In this document: positions 54,767 to 64,000 of the stretch, one piece after another
How positions within the stretch are numbered: position 1 is the first letter of the stretch
Layout of the letters: every line of letters starts with the position of its first letter
The notes under the pieces: model-generated
Told to the model about the DNA's origin: nothing
Databases searched by the model: none
Seen by the model: the letters and a program-made list of their open reading frames with translations, nothing else
Position numbers and translations under genes: made by a program
NCBI RefSeq assembly: GCF_000012885.1
Contig: NC_007498.2
Location: 2,666,001-2,730,000, forward strand
Length of the DNA: 64,000 nucleotides
Source of the DNA: Syntrophotalea carbinolica DSM 2380
GTDB lineage: Bacteria; Desulfobacterota; Desulfuromonadia; Desulfuromonadales; Syntrophotaleaceae
Reading direction: 5' to 3'

Positions 54767-56449
54767 TCACCCCTCTGTTTGTTGCTGCGTCATGGACTGA
54801 TCGATGATTTCGCGAGCGTGCTCCAGGGTCCGCTCCGTGACCTGGGCTCCGCCCAGCATGCGCGCCATTTCCTCGACCCGCTGCTCTCCGACCAACGATA
54901 TCAGTTCCGTATAGGTACGTCCGTCCTTTTCCTGCTTTTGCACCCTGTAGTGATGATCGGCAAAGGAAGCCACCTGGGGTAGATGGGTTACACAAAGAAC
55001 CTGCGCCTGGCTTGCGATATCGCGAAGCTTCGCACCGATAGCGCTTGCAGCGACCCCTCCGACGCCGGCATCGACTTCGTCGAAGATAAGCGTAGAGATC
55101 TCATCTCCGCCGGGGGCCGCCCGTCTCAGGGCCAGCATTATTCGGGACAACTCCCCCCCCGAGGCGATCCAGGCCAGAGGTTTGGGCGCTTCGCCAGCAT
55201 TCGGTGCAAGATAGAATTCGCCCCGCTCCAGCCCCTGGGGACCGGGCTCGTCAAGGGCAAAAAGCCGCATTTCGAAAGTGGCCCGCTGCATGGCAAGATC
55301 TGCCAACTGTTCTTCCACCGCACGGGCCAATTGTTCGGCGGCCTCTTGACGTCGAACTGAAATAGCCTCCGCCTTCCCGCGGAGAGCCTGTTCACTTTCG
55401 GACAAAGCCTGCTGCAGGGCTTCGCGCCTGGCGTCGGCATGAAGCAGATCCTCGATCTGGTCATCGATCGTTTGCGCATGGGCAACAAGACCATCGGCCT
55501 CCATACCATATTTGCGTTTAAGACCGGCGATTATATCCAGACGCTTTTCGACTTCGGCCTGCCGGTTCGGATCAAACGCCACCCGTCCGGCATACTCGCG
55601 CAACTTGAAGGCGACATCTTCGATCACATACAAAGCGCTACGGATCTCTTCCGCCGGCTTACTTAAGAACGCATCGACATCACAAAGCTTCTCCAAGTCG
55701 CCTGCAACGGCATCGAGTTGCTCGCTGATCGCCCCCTCGGCAGCGTAAAAGGCTTCGTAGCCGCGCTCGGCAACCCGCACCAGACGCTCGGAATTCTGCA
55801 TCAGACGTCGCTCGACAAGCAGCTCCTCCTCTTCCCCCTTCCGGAGGGCGGCCGCCGCCAGTTCGCGCCGCTGAAACTCCAGCTGTTCAAGGCGCTCGCG
55901 CCGCTGGTGTTCGGCTTCTTCAAGGGACTGCAGATGCAGGGTCTGTTCACGAACCTGTACGAACTCTTCGCCGTACGCCTGGACTTCTTCAGTCAAACCG
56001 GCAAAACGGTCCAACAGGGACAGATGGTGCTCGACGCGTTGCAGGCTCTGATGTTCGTGTTGTCCATAGATATTCATCAGGCGGGTGGTTATCGGTTGCA
56101 ATTGGGACAGCTTGGCCAGCGAACCGTTGATGAAAATTTTATTGCGCCCTGTCGGATTGACAACCCGCTTTACCAACAGTTCGTCCTCGTCCCCGAACCC
56201 GGCCTCAGCCAGTTCGCGCCGCAACAGGGGCGTACCGGAAAGGTCGAAAACCGCCTCCACCACAGCCTCGTTCTCACCCGTACGTACCAGCTCCGGTTTG
56301 GCCCGCCCGCCCAGGATAAGGGCCACCGCATCGATAATGATCGATTTGCCGGCACCGGTTTCACCCGTGAGCACACTGAATCCGTCACAGAATGACACAT
56401 GCAGTCGGTCAATAATCGCGAAATGCCTGATATGGAGATCCGTCAGCAT
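54767..56449 (-). CDS. recN: DNA repair ATPase RecN
   Basis: A 560-residue SMC-like protein of double-strand-break repair. Walker A is GETGAGKSIIIDA near residue 30, the two long coiled-coil arms lie in the middle, and the C-terminal half has the ABC signature region (LAWIASGGELSRIMLAL) and Walker B (STLIFDEVDAGVGG). Length and order are normal. ATG at 56449 follows AAGGGGG. It lies 48 bases after nadK and five before argA. Confidence 0.96.
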   Translation of the reverse strand: MLTDLHIRHFAIIDRLHVSFCDGFSVLTGETGAGKSIIIDAVALILGGRAKPELVRTGENEAVVEAVFDLSGTPLLRRELAEAGFGDEDELLVKRVVNPTGRNKIFINGSLAKLSQLQPITTRLMNIYGQHEHQSLQRVEHHLSLLDRFAGLTEEVQAYGEEFVQVREQTLHLQSLEEAEHQRRERLEQLEFQRRELAAAALRKGEEEELLVERRLMQNSERLVRVAERGYEAFYAAEGAISEQLDAVAGDLEKLCDVDAFLSKPAEEIRSALYVIEDVAFKLREYAGRVAFDPNRQAEVEKRLDIIAGLKRKYGMEADGLVAHAQTIDDQIEDLLHADARREALQQALSESEQALRGKAEAISVRRQEAAEQLARAVEEQLADLAMQRATFEMRLFALDEPGPQGLERGEFYLAPNAGEAPKPLAWIASGGELSRIMLALRRAAPGGDEISTLIFDEVDAGVGGVAASAIGAKLRDIASQAQVLCVTHLPQVASFADHHYRVQKQEKDGRTYTELISLVGEQRVEEMARMLGGAQVTERTLEHAREIIDQSMTQQQTEG

Positions 56450-56497
56450 TGTTCCCCCTTGATTGAGCAACCCTGCACACGCACCGAGGTACCGGGG

Positions 56498-57355
56498 TCA
56501 GCGTTCCCCCCATCCCAACTTGGTACGCAGCACTTCAAAATACTCTTTCGACGGACTTTTGATCAATCGGGTGCACCGGTCGGCCTTGCGAATCTCAACG
56601 ACATCCCCGGCCTCAAGCGCCATGCCGACCTGTCCGTCCGCCGTCAAAACCACATCCTGGTCCCGAAGCTTCATCTCGATGCGGATACAAGCGGTATCGG
56701 AAACAATAAGCGGCCTGTTGGCCAGCATGTGCGGACAGATGGGTGTCACAACCAGGCAGTGCAAACCCGGCGAAATAATCGGTCCGCCGGCGGACAGATT
56801 ATAAGCCGTCGACCCGGTTGGAGTTGCAATAATCAAGCCGTCGGATTTAAAGGTTGTTAAATAGGCGGTATCAACCGACACCTCCATATCGATAATCCTT
56901 GCGATGGCCCCTTTATTGATAACGACATCGTTGAGGACGCTGAAGCGCCCGGCCTCAAGCCCGTGACGCCATACCACCGCCTCGAGCATCATACGGTCCG
57001 AAAGGGAGAATTCCCCCTTGAGCACTTTCTCCAAAGAGAGATACAACTCTCCGCGCGTAATCTCGGTCAAAAAACCGAGGCTGCCGAGATTGACCCCCAG
57101 AATCGGCACATCACGTCCGCAAACCTGCCGCGCCACCGAAATGAGGGTGCCGTCGCCGCCCAGAACGATGATCAGGTCGACCATACCGGGAATGGACCCG
57201 CGATCATGAGATTGCTCAGCGTCGCCGACATCCTGCGCCAGTTTCTTTTCCAGAAAAACTTCCAGCCCCCGACCACGCAGCCAGCCGACAACATCGCGAG
57301 CCACCATGACGGCATCAGGATGATTGCATTTTGCGTAAATACCGATTCTTTTCAT
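56498..57355 (-). CDS. nadK: NAD kinase
   Basis: A 285-residue NAD kinase making NADP in the cytoplasm. The catalytic GGDGT is in VLGGDGTLISVA, followed by NLGSLGFLTE, and the second signature is DGLIIATPTGSTAYNLSAGG. It is first in a nadK-recN-argA unit. GGAGAG precedes the ATG at 57355 at slightly long spacing; an in-frame upstream extension has no homology. Confidence 0.96.
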   Translation of the reverse strand: MKRIGIYAKCNHPDAVMVARDVVGWLRGRGLEVFLEKKLAQDVGDAEQSHDRGSIPGMVDLIIVLGGDGTLISVARQVCGRDVPILGVNLGSLGFLTEITRGELYLSLEKVLKGEFSLSDRMMLEAVVWRHGLEAGRFSVLNDVVINKGAIARIIDMEVSVDTAYLTTFKSDGLIIATPTGSTAYNLSAGGPIISPGLHCLVVTPICPHMLANRPLIVSDTACIRIEMKLRDQDVVLTADGQVGMALEAGDVVEIRKADRCTRLIKSPSKEYFEVLRTKLGWGER

Positions 57356-57576
57356 AGGAATACACTCTCCGCCCGCAAAGATCAGACGCGAAACTAACAT
57401 ATCCATCCACGCAAAGTCCATCACTTTCAAGAACTTAGCCCCGTTGAAGCGGTTGTGGCAGGAGGTAAATTCATGCTACATTCAGATCCAGGTCAACAGA
57501 CAACGGAACACCATGGCGCGCCCATGCTTGTCTGATCGACACGGCGACCCTACTTCTCCCGACAAGGATCAATGCA

Positions 57577-58875
57577 GTGGATCTGTTCGAAAGCGATATT
57601 CACACAAACGCCCAAGCCCCCATGGCCGAGCGCATGCGTCCGCGCACGCTTGAGGAAATGGTCGGCCAACAACACCTGATCGGCACCGACAAAGTCCTGC
57701 GGCGCCTTATCGAATCGGACAGACTTTCCTCTGTCATTTTCTGGGGCCCCCCGGGGACCGGCAAGACCACCATGGCGCAAGTGATTGCCGGCTCGACCCG
57801 CAGCCGCTTTGTCTTTTTCTCCGCTGTTCTGCAAGGCATCAAAGAGGTCCGCGAAATCGTCAAGAAAGCCAGAGAGGAACGCGCCTACCATAACCGCAAG
57901 ACCCTGCTTTTCGTCGATGAGATACACCGCTTCAACAAAGCCCAGCAGGATGCCTTTCTCCCCTACGTGGAAAAAGGCGATATCACGCTGATCGGAGCGA
58001 CTACCGAAAACCCCTCCTTCGAGATCAACTCGGCCCTCCTGTCACGGTCGCGGGTATTTGTTCTTCAACCATTGGACGCAGCCGACATCGCACAGCTTCT
58101 CCAACGCGCCCTGACCGATTCGCGGGGTCTCGACAACAAATTCCCCGAAACCGATAGCGAAACGCTGGCTTTTCTTGCCGGTCAGGCGCAGGGCGATGCC
58201 CGGGTGGCACTCAACGCCCTGGAAGTGGCCGCAGACCTGAGCAAAGAACAGCGGGCGATTACCTTACAGGCGGTCAAAGATGCCCTGCAGCAGCGAGGCA
58301 TCCGCTACGACAAGGGCGCTGAAGAACACTATAACGTCATCTCCGCTTTCATCAAAAGCCTGCGCGGCTCGGATCCCGATGCAGCTCTCTATTGGCTGGC
58401 ACGTATGATCGAAGCGGGAGAAGACCCCCTTTTCATTGCCCGGCGCATGGTTATTTTCGCAGCCGAAGATGTCGGCAACGCCGACCCGCGCGGCCTGCAA
58501 CTGGCCGTTGCCAGCCAACAGGCCGTCCATTTCATCGGCATGCCGGAGGGACGTATCCCGCTGGCCCAAGCCGCAACCTATCTGGCCTGTGCGCCCAAGA
58601 GCAATGCATCCTACCTCGGTATCGACCGCGCCTTGGACACCGTGCGCAAAAGCGGCAGTCTGCCGGTTCCGGCGCATCTTTGCAATGCACCGACGCGCCT
58701 CATGAAAGACATGGGTTACGGCGACGGCTACCGTTACCCCCACGACTATCCCGGCGCCTGGGTCGCCCAGGAGTACCTCCCGGAAGACCTGCGCGGAAAA
58801 CGCTTCTACGAATCTTCCGAAAGAGGCTATGAAAGGCGCATGCAGGAATTCTGCAAGCAACGCAAACCCGACTGA
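57577..58875 (+). CDS. rarA: Replication-associated recombination protein A (RarA/MgsA)
   Basis: A 432-residue AAA+ protein acting at stalled replication forks. Landmarks are MRPRTLEEMVGQQHL, Walker A GPPGTGKTTMAQV, Walker B LLFVDEIHRFNKAQQDAFLP, sensor 1 LIGATTENPSFE, and the C-terminal tetramerisation region with YPHDYPGAWV. The N-terminus begins at a GTG (57577) with AAGGA upstream; an ATG 15 codons in is a possible alternative. It is divergent from nadK. No terminator was seen after it. Confidence 0.95.
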   Translation: MDLFESDIHTNAQAPMAERMRPRTLEEMVGQQHLIGTDKVLRRLIESDRLSSVIFWGPPGTGKTTMAQVIAGSTRSRFVFFSAVLQGIKEVREIVKKAREERAYHNRKTLLFVDEIHRFNKAQQDAFLPYVEKGDITLIGATTENPSFEINSALLSRSRVFVLQPLDAADIAQLLQRALTDSRGLDNKFPETDSETLAFLAGQAQGDARVALNALEVAADLSKEQRAITLQAVKDALQQRGIRYDKGAEEHYNVISAFIKSLRGSDPDAALYWLARMIEAGEDPLFIARRMVIFAAEDVGNADPRGLQLAVASQQAVHFIGMPEGRIPLAQAATYLACAPKSNASYLGIDRALDTVRKSGSLPVPAHLCNAPTRLMKDMGYGDGYRYPHDYPGAWVAQEYLPEDLRGKRFYESSERGYERRMQEFCKQRKPD

Positions 58876-59236
58876 TTCAGCGGTGGCCGCCCTTCATGTA
58901 AGCATAAAGGCCATGCCGTATCCGCCCCCCTGTCGCTTCAGGCGCCGCAACCTCCATCAGAACGCTAAATCTGCACTGGTCGGATTCGCATCCCAGCAGA
59001 AAGCATCCCTCCCGAAATAACCACAATTCCATTCTTTTTCCGACCGGATATTACGCTTGACCCCAAATGAATAAATTGCAAAAATACATATTAATTGTAT
59101 GCTAAACATACATTTGGAATTTGTTTTATTGGGCCGTCACAATTAGCACTCGAAGCATCTATTTGCACCACTAAATGATAAAAATCTCACCAAGCACTTC
59201 ACCAAGTCTTAACTAACCCTGAGAACACAAGACTAT
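58876..59236. other. Intergenic interval upstream of the HD-GYP gene
   Basis: About 360 bases. The second half is AT-rich and must contain the promoter of the HD-GYP gene, but no clear -35/-10 or sigma-54 site was found. No gene or RNA was recognised. Confidence 0.4.
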
Positions 59237-61519
59237 ATGAGTGAGGCACCCCTATATAACAGCAGAATTTTCAATATCTACCTCAAACTTGTTCGCCACA
59301 AATTTGACCACATAAAACCGAATATATTATTAGAAAAAGCAAACATCGAGCCCTACGAAGTTGCAGACTGCAATCACTGGTTCACCCAGCAGCAGCTGGA
59401 TCGTTTTTACGACACCCTGATCCGGGAAACCGGTGACATGCAGATAGCTCGCGAAGCCGGTCGCTTTGCCGCAGCTCCGGAATCTTCCGGATTTATCCGC
59501 CAGAACATTCTGGGCTTTGCATCCCCTGCCAGCGCCTTCAAGAATCTCAGACGAACCATGGCGCATCTTACCCATTCCTGTACTTTCGAATGCAGGCAAC
59601 TCAGTTCCACCCAGGTGGAAATCACGGTTCACAAGGTTCCCGGCACCAGAGAAAACGCCGGTCAATGTCATTTCCGCCAGGGCATGTTCGAAGCCATAGT
59701 CACCATTTTCAACCTGGAAATGCCTCGCATCGACCACTCGGAGTGCCTTGGTTCAGGGGGGGATTGTTGCCGTTACCTTATCAGTTGGAAGGCATCTGCC
59801 TGCCAGACACTGCAAAAAATCCGTAATTTTTCGGCCTTCGCAGCTTTGGCCGCGCCGACGGCCGCATGGTTTTTCAACCCGCAATGGGCCCTGCAGGTGG
59901 TTCTGCCTGTTTCAATAACTGGATTTTTCGGCCTTTCGTTTATTGCTGACAACCTTCAAAAATCCCACCTGTCCAAAAGTATCTTCCACCTGCGCAATTC
60001 CTCCGAAGACATGGTGGATCAAATCAGCCGAAACTACAACAACGCCCTGCTCACCAACGAAATATCGCGGGCTATCAGCAGCAAGACAACCATCGAGGGC
60101 ATTCTTCGCAGCGTCTCCCAGGCCTTTGAAAAACGTCTTGATTTCGACCGGGGGCTGATACTGCTGGCAGATACGGACAGAACCCGGCTCCATTTCCGGG
60201 CCGGATTCGGACTGCCGGAAAGGATAAAGAGCCTTTTAAAAAACACCGTATTTCCCCTCTGTGCACATCCCAACGGCGATATCTTCTCCATTGCTTTTCA
60301 AAAACAAAAATCTTTTCTCATCAACGACATCAACGACCCGCAGGGCCAATTTCCGGATTACAGTCTCAATTTTTTACGTAAAACCGGATGTCAGGCGGCC
60401 GTATGTTGCCCGATCCTGTGCGATGGCAAAGCCCTGGGAGTCCTGGTAGCGGATCATACCCAATCGCACCGCCCGCTGACTCAAAGCGACCTCAACCTGC
60501 TCAGCGGGCTGGCCAATGTTATCGGCGTCAGCATTCGCAACGCTCAACTGCTGGCTTCGCGCAAGCGCCAGTTCGACTCGACCCTTCAGGTTCTCGCGGC
60601 CACCATCGATGCACGTGACCCGCTTACCGCAGGCCACTCGGAAAAGGTTACCGAATACTCTCTGGGCATATGCAGGGAGCTCAACCTTTCTGAAGATTAC
60701 TGCGAAATGGTCAGGGTCGCCGCCCTTTTGCACGATTACGGCAAAATCGCCGTTCCCGATGCCATTCTGAAAAAATGCGGACGCCTGACAGTGGAAGAAT
60801 ATGAAACGGTAAAAACCCACGCGCAGCGCACCCAGAGTATCCTGAAACAGATCAATTTTGAGGGAATCTACAAACGCGTACCGCTGGTTGCGGGGGCACA
60901 TCATGAAAAAATCGACGGCAGTGGCTACCCCAAAGGATTGACCGGTACGGAAATCCCTATCGGTGCCAAAATCATTGCCGTGGCGGACTTTTTTGAAGCG
61001 ATTACCGCGCAGCGCCACTACCGCGCCCCCATGCCTTTGCATATCGCCTACAAGGTTTTAAAACAGGAAGCCCTGGCGCATTTTGACGGGAGAATCGTCC
61101 AGGCTTTCCTTGCATATTTCAAAAGAGTCTATCCTGACGACTATGAGCGCATGGTTCGCCACGCCCCTGTCGTCAAACGTGAAATAGAACGCGTACCATG
61201 CCGCACGCCGGTCGTCTTTGAAAATAGAGGGCAGTCGGTATTCGGCACCAGCACAGATATCAGCACCGGCGGCATATTCGTTGCCAGCAATGAAACTATT
61301 GCCGTAGGCACCCCGGTCAGACTGTCCTTTTTCCTGCCCAACAGTCCAAGCAATATCATTGAAGCCGGGGGGCGTGTCGCCTGGATCAACAACCCGTCCC
61401 TGCCTCGCAAACTGACTTTTCCATCCGGATTTGGCGTGGAATTTGTCGGCCTCCACCGTAAAGCCATCAGCGCCGTGCGCAGCTTCACCCACTCTACGCC
61501 CCAAACGGCGCGTGCCTGA
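59237..61519 (+). CDS. Membrane receptor with sensory N-domain, GAF, HD-GYP and PilZ
   Basis: A 760-residue protein. An N-terminal ~185-residue sensory domain ends in a Cys-rich SECLGSGGDCCRYLISW, reminiscent of V4R-type ligand-binding domains. Two close hydrophobic segments follow (about 195-235), then a GAF domain (about 265-430), an HD-GYP phosphodiesterase domain (LLHDYGKIAVPDAIL, a later His, AHHEKIDGSGYPKGL, VADFFEAIT), and a C-terminal PilZ domain (RTPVVFENRGQS, TDISTGGIFV). It should hydrolyse c-di-GMP to pGpG/GMP; the PilZ domain could report product or ligand level back to the catalytic domain. The ribosome-binding site is weak. Confidence 0.9.
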   Translation: MSEAPLYNSRIFNIYLKLVRHKFDHIKPNILLEKANIEPYEVADCNHWFTQQQLDRFYDTLIRETGDMQIAREAGRFAAAPESSGFIRQNILGFASPASAFKNLRRTMAHLTHSCTFECRQLSSTQVEITVHKVPGTRENAGQCHFRQGMFEAIVTIFNLEMPRIDHSECLGSGGDCCRYLISWKASACQTLQKIRNFSAFAALAAPTAAWFFNPQWALQVVLPVSITGFFGLSFIADNLQKSHLSKSIFHLRNSSEDMVDQISRNYNNALLTNEISRAISSKTTIEGILRSVSQAFEKRLDFDRGLILLADTDRTRLHFRAGFGLPERIKSLLKNTVFPLCAHPNGDIFSIAFQKQKSFLINDINDPQGQFPDYSLNFLRKTGCQAAVCCPILCDGKALGVLVADHTQSHRPLTQSDLNLLSGLANVIGVSIRNAQLLASRKRQFDSTLQVLAATIDARDPLTAGHSEKVTEYSLGICRELNLSEDYCEMVRVAALLHDYGKIAVPDAILKKCGRLTVEEYETVKTHAQRTQSILKQINFEGIYKRVPLVAGAHHEKIDGSGYPKGLTGTEIPIGAKIIAVADFFEAITAQRHYRAPMPLHIAYKVLKQEALAHFDGRIVQAFLAYFKRVYPDDYERMVRHAPVVKREIERVPCRTPVVFENRGQSVFGTSTDISTGGIFVASNETIAVGTPVRLSFFLPNSPSNIIEAGGRVAWINNPSLPRKLTFPSGFGVEFVGLHRKAISAVRSFTHSTPQTARA

Positions 61520-61642
61520 GCCTGGCGGCAACGTCCGAAGCTGAATGCCCCCGCAGACCTCCTTGTCAGCTATGGGAAAACCCGCCAATCGGCCGAATCT
61601 ACGATAGCCGCCGATGCCGGCGGTCCCGCGCATCGCTGAATG

Positions 61643-61682
61643 AAAAAGACCGGAAACGACGACAGCCGATTCCGGTCTTTTT
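61643..61682. terminator. Bidirectional terminator between HD-GYP and bcp genes
   Basis: A 13-bp perfect inverted repeat (AAAAAGACCGGAA/TTCCGGTCTTTTT, 14-base loop) between the convergent genes, with A and T tracts on both sides. Confidence 0.85.
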
Positions 61683-61706
61683 AGGTATGTTCCACTTCAG
61701 CGGCAA

Positions 61707-62180
61707 TCAGTCTTGCCGCGCGTTTAAATACTCCAGCACTTCAAGAGGATGGGCTTCAGCCTTTTTAACACGCGGCCAGTGTTTCACGATGGTTCCGTCA
61801 GGACCGATGATCACCGTGGAACGAAAGGTCCCCATAACTTTTTTGCCGTACATGGTCTTTTCCCCGAAGGCGTTATACGCCTGCATCATCAGGGTCTCAG
61901 GATCGGACAGCAGAACAAAAGGCAGGCCGAACTTGTCGATGAAACGATCGTGGGAAGCCAGGCTGTCTTTGCTGATCCCCAGCAATACGACCTCCTGTTG
62001 CTGAAACCGGGTATGCAAATCCCGAAACGCGCACGCCTCCTTGGTACATCCGGCAGTATTATCCTTGGGATAAAAATAAATAACTACCGTCCTTCCCGCA
62101 TAATCGGCCAAGGCATGCCAGTTCCCGTCTGACCCCTCCAGCTTGAAATCCGGAGCTTTTTGTCCTTCAAGGGTCGTCAT
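61707..62180 (-). CDS. bcp: Thiol peroxidase of the Bcp (PrxQ) family
   Basis: A 157-residue peroxiredoxin reducing H2O2 and alkyl peroxides with thioredoxin. The peroxidatic Cys is in NTAGCTKEACAFRD, with the resolving Cys five residues later as in atypical two-Cys Bcp. Other landmarks are VVIYFYPKD and the late MYGKKVMGTFRSTVII. ATG at 62180 follows CGGGGAG. It fits the oxygen-defence theme set by the flavodiiron protein. Confidence 0.93.
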   Translation of the reverse strand: MTTLEGQKAPDFKLEGSDGNWHALADYAGRTVVIYFYPKDNTAGCTKEACAFRDLHTRFQQQEVVLLGISKDSLASHDRFIDKFGLPFVLLSDPETLMMQAYNAFGEKTMYGKKVMGTFRSTVIIGPDGTIVKHWPRVKKAEAHPLEVLEYLNARQD

Positions 62181-62255
62181 GTTCAAGTTCTCCCCGTTGT
62201 CATCCGATCGATATAAACGGAACAACCGATAGGCGTCCTTCCGGCACCGAGAGTT

Positions 62256-62483
62256 TCAGTCCTCTGCGCGCACAACTTCCTTAACACCCGGCACCTGCGC
62301 CTTGAGAGTGCGCTCGATGCCCATCTTCAGGGTCATGGTCGACATGGGACACGAACCACAGGCCCCCTTCAATCGAACTTTCACAACCCCGTCTTCGCTG
62401 ATATCCACCAATTCCACATCGCCGCCATCCGCCTGCAGGGACGGGCGAATCTTATCCAGAATTTCCAGAACCTGTTCTTTCAT
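62256..62483 (-). CDS. NifU-like C-terminal domain protein (Fe-S scaffold/carrier)
   Basis: A 75-residue protein consisting of a single NifU C-terminal (Nfu) domain. It starts [20 protein letters not shown] and carries the cluster-binding CGSCP in [18 protein letters not shown]. Such proteins assemble or deliver [4Fe-4S] clusters, useful here given the many Fe-S proteins encoded. AAGGGGAGG precedes the ATG; the longer frame has no homology. It lies 84 bases after the neighbouring HAD gene on the same strand. Confidence 0.93.
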   Translation of the reverse strand: MKEQVLEILDKIRPSLQADGGDVELVDISEDGVVKVRLKGACGSCPMSTMTLKMGIERTLKAQVPGVKEVVRAED

Positions 62484-62566
62484 TTGGCACCTCCCCTTGT
62501 CGTCGAGTTCTGTCGTAGCTGCATTGTACCATGCCACCTGCCACATCCGACAGGGATTGTTTTGCA

Positions 62567-63214
62567 TTAAGATGTCACCCCCAGCAATGAGGGAAGGCGC
62601 ATGAGATCCGCGGATGTTGTTACCGGAAAAACCGCAATGCCGAGTTTAACCGGTTCGCGCAGGTCAACATGATAACGATCCCCGACAAACAAAAAACTCT
62701 CCGGAACCCCGCCTATCTCGCCTAACAGCCGTTGCAAGGCCTCGGCATCCGGCTTGGGACGCCAGGTGAATTCGAGCGAATAGATGTGATGGAAGAACTC
62801 CTCTATACCGAGCAAAGCCAGAATTTTGCTGGCGAGAAAGAATCCGTTGTTGGTGTAAACATACAAGGTGTAGCGTTCCTGCAAAAAACGCAGCAGTGTC
62901 GCGAGATTGTCATCGGGCTGCAGATATTTTTCGGGATGGACCGATTCCTCCAGCACCCGAACAAAGTCGCGTAAATCGATTCCGAGTTCCAGGCAGGTAC
63001 GGCTCAACGGAGGGTATTCACCAGGGGTTTCGGTCAACATATGACGCGCATCCTGCAACACGCGACGCGCCTGTGCCAAGGACAGCCCGTGGCTTTCGGC
63101 AACCAGGGAGACGGCCGCCTGTTGGATTTGCTCACCTATTTCCTGACAGTTATACAGCGTCCCGTCCAGATCAAAGACCAGGGAACGGATATCTTTACCG
63201 AATGCGGATACCAT
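62567..63214 (-). CDS. HAD-family hydrolase (pyrimidine 5'-nucleotidase-like)
   Basis: A 215-residue HAD protein: motif [11 protein letters not shown], a helical cap, motif [11 protein letters not shown], motif III Lys in [10 protein letters not shown] and motif [12 protein letters not shown]. The DGTLYN variant and cap pattern resemble pyrimidine 5'-nucleotidases (SDT1/PPM1-like). The substrate is not certain. GGAGG precedes the ATG at 63214. It lies next to the NifU-like gene. Confidence 0.85.
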   Translation of the reverse strand: MVSAFGKDIRSLVFDLDGTLYNCQEIGEQIQQAAVSLVAESHGLSLAQARRVLQDARHMLTETPGEYPPLSRTCLELGIDLRDFVRVLEESVHPEKYLQPDDNLATLLRFLQERYTLYVYTNNGFFLASKILALLGIEEFFHHIYSLEFTWRPKPDAEALQRLLGEIGGVPESFLFVGDRYHVDLREPVKLGIAVFPVTTSADLMRLPSLLGVTS

Positions 63215-63293
63215 AACCTCCTCCAGCCTGCTTACAAACCTGAAAAGGGATGTTTAAGCTTAGCAAAACAAACCGTCATGGCAAATCACGGTA

Positions 63294-64000
63294 TCAGCCT
63301 GCAGGTGCGGAGTGGTCTCGCCAACGACATACCTGACCCGGATCATTGGTAAACAGACCGTCGACGCCCATATCAAGCAACGCCTTGAAACGCTGGCGAT
63401 CATCGACAACCCAGGGATACACCTTCAACCCCCGTGCATGGCAAAGCCTGACCTGCTCCGGCAATACTAGATCCTGGCGGGGATGAAAACTTTCGGCGCC
63501 GCACGCCACGGCATCATCGATGCTTTCGACCCAGTGTCGCTGTGCACTTAAAAATCCGACAGGCAACCAGGTAGCCTTACGGCGCAAAGCTTCGAGTAAC
63601 GCATAATCAAAGGACGACACGAGCGCACGGCAACCGGGAAAACGCTCCAACAACCCCACAACGGCCATCCCTGCCGCAAACTCCTTGATTTCAAGATTAA
63701 GCCGAAAATAGCTTCCGGCCCAACGCAAAACCTGATCGAGGGTGGGTATCGGTTCCCCTGCATATCGGGGCGCAAACCAACTGCCGGCGTCGACGGACTG
63801 CAAATCCGCCAGAGAAAAGGTGTGTAACTCCCCGTTAACGTCAGTGGTCCGATCCAGAGTATCATCGTGCATGACCACCGGTACGCCGTCGGCGGTCAGC
63901 CGCACATCGAGTTCGACACCGTCCGCCCCGAACCGCTGCGCAAGCCGAAAGGCGGCCAGGGTGTTTTCCGGAGCCTTGCCTGAGGCACCGCGGTGAGCCC
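63294..64000 (-). CDS. Glycerophosphodiester phosphodiesterase (5' end outside window)
   Basis: The frame runs off the right edge; 235 codons are visible. The GDPD signature is present: AHRGASGKAPENTLAAF with the catalytic His, GADGVELDVRLTADG with metal Glu and Asp, and VVMHDDTLDRTTD with the second His. The C-terminal barrel blocks are LNLEIKEF and GVDGLFTNDP. It hydrolyses deacylated phospholipids to glycerol 3-phosphate and an alcohol, a phosphate- or carbon-scavenging reaction. There is no visible signal peptide in the part seen. Confidence 0.92.
   Translation of the reverse strand, partial: AHRGASGKAPENTLAAFRLAQRFGADGVELDVRLTADGVPVVMHDDTLDRTTDVNGELHTFSLADLQSVDAGSWFAPRYAGEPIPTLDQVLRWAGSYFRLNLEIKEFAAGMAVVGLLERFPGCRALVSSFDYALLEALRRKATWLPVGFLSAQRHWVESIDDAVACGAESFHPRQDLVLPEQVRLCHARGLKVYPWVVDDRQRFKALLDMGVDGLFTNDPGQVCRWRDHSAPAG

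Overview
The window reads as a chromosomal segment of an anaerobic deltaproteobacterium of the Desulfuromonadales (Geobacter/Pelobacter/Syntrophotalea type). This is inferred from a flavodiiron protein, a hydrogenase-like sensor, many c-di-GMP signalling proteins, a SerB with an N-terminal ACT region, a short ArgA-type acetyltransferase and a secA-argJ neighbourhood. No phage, insertion sequence, rRNA, tRNA or CRISPR array was seen. The only mobile-looking DNA is a roughly 200 bp GC-rich interspersed repeat: two full copies in opposite orientation and one diverged copy.

Layout. 0-10 kb: partial serB, flavodiiron protein, HAD phosphatase, pterin carbinolamine dehydratase, M20 dipeptidase, HNH protein, small membrane protein, a membrane GGDEF protein with a lipoprotein, then a gene-poor stretch with a cupin, a thioesterase and a glycosyltransferase-like protein. 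10-16 kb: an Fe-S flavoprotein of the glutamate synthase small-subunit type, two GGDEF proteins and a periplasmic binding protein. 16-29 kb: membrane-lipid genes on the minus strand (812-residue unknown protein, psd, Lgt-like protein, DUF2062; a chemoreceptor; PAP2 phosphatase; glycosyltransferase; OlsF-like bifunctional acyltransferase with a coupled 55-residue protein). 29-37 kb: class II amidotransferase, RimK with its aspartic-protease partner, a Zn-ribbon regulator, a hydrogenase-like/AAA+ regulator and ptsP. 37-48 kb: GGDEF-EAL protein, valS, a response regulator with a long PVAE repeat, a MucR-type regulator, DUF2914 and PilZ proteins. 47-64 kb: deoB-deoC-argJ-secA, M23 peptidase, argA-like/recN/nadK, rarA, an HD-GYP/PilZ receptor, bcp, a NifU-like protein, a HAD phosphatase and a partial glycerophosphodiesterase.

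Most interesting: (1) the psd operon and the olsF-like gene share a promoter element of three 7-bp heads at exact 11-bp spacing, with conserved heads and variable spacers. This is the signature of a PhoB/OmpR-type box and suggests co-regulated lipid remodelling, perhaps under phosphate limitation. (2) A 747-residue regulator joins ferredoxin and [FeFe]-hydrogenase-like domains to an AAA+ domain that has lost the GAFTGA loop needed to contact sigma-54. (3) A GGDEF protein has Ser at the base-selectivity position, as in the Hypr (cyclic AMP-GMP) enzymes of Geobacter.

Starts were chosen from ribosome-binding sites and family lengths; several differ from the longest reading frame. All functions come from motif recognition by eye; no database search was run.
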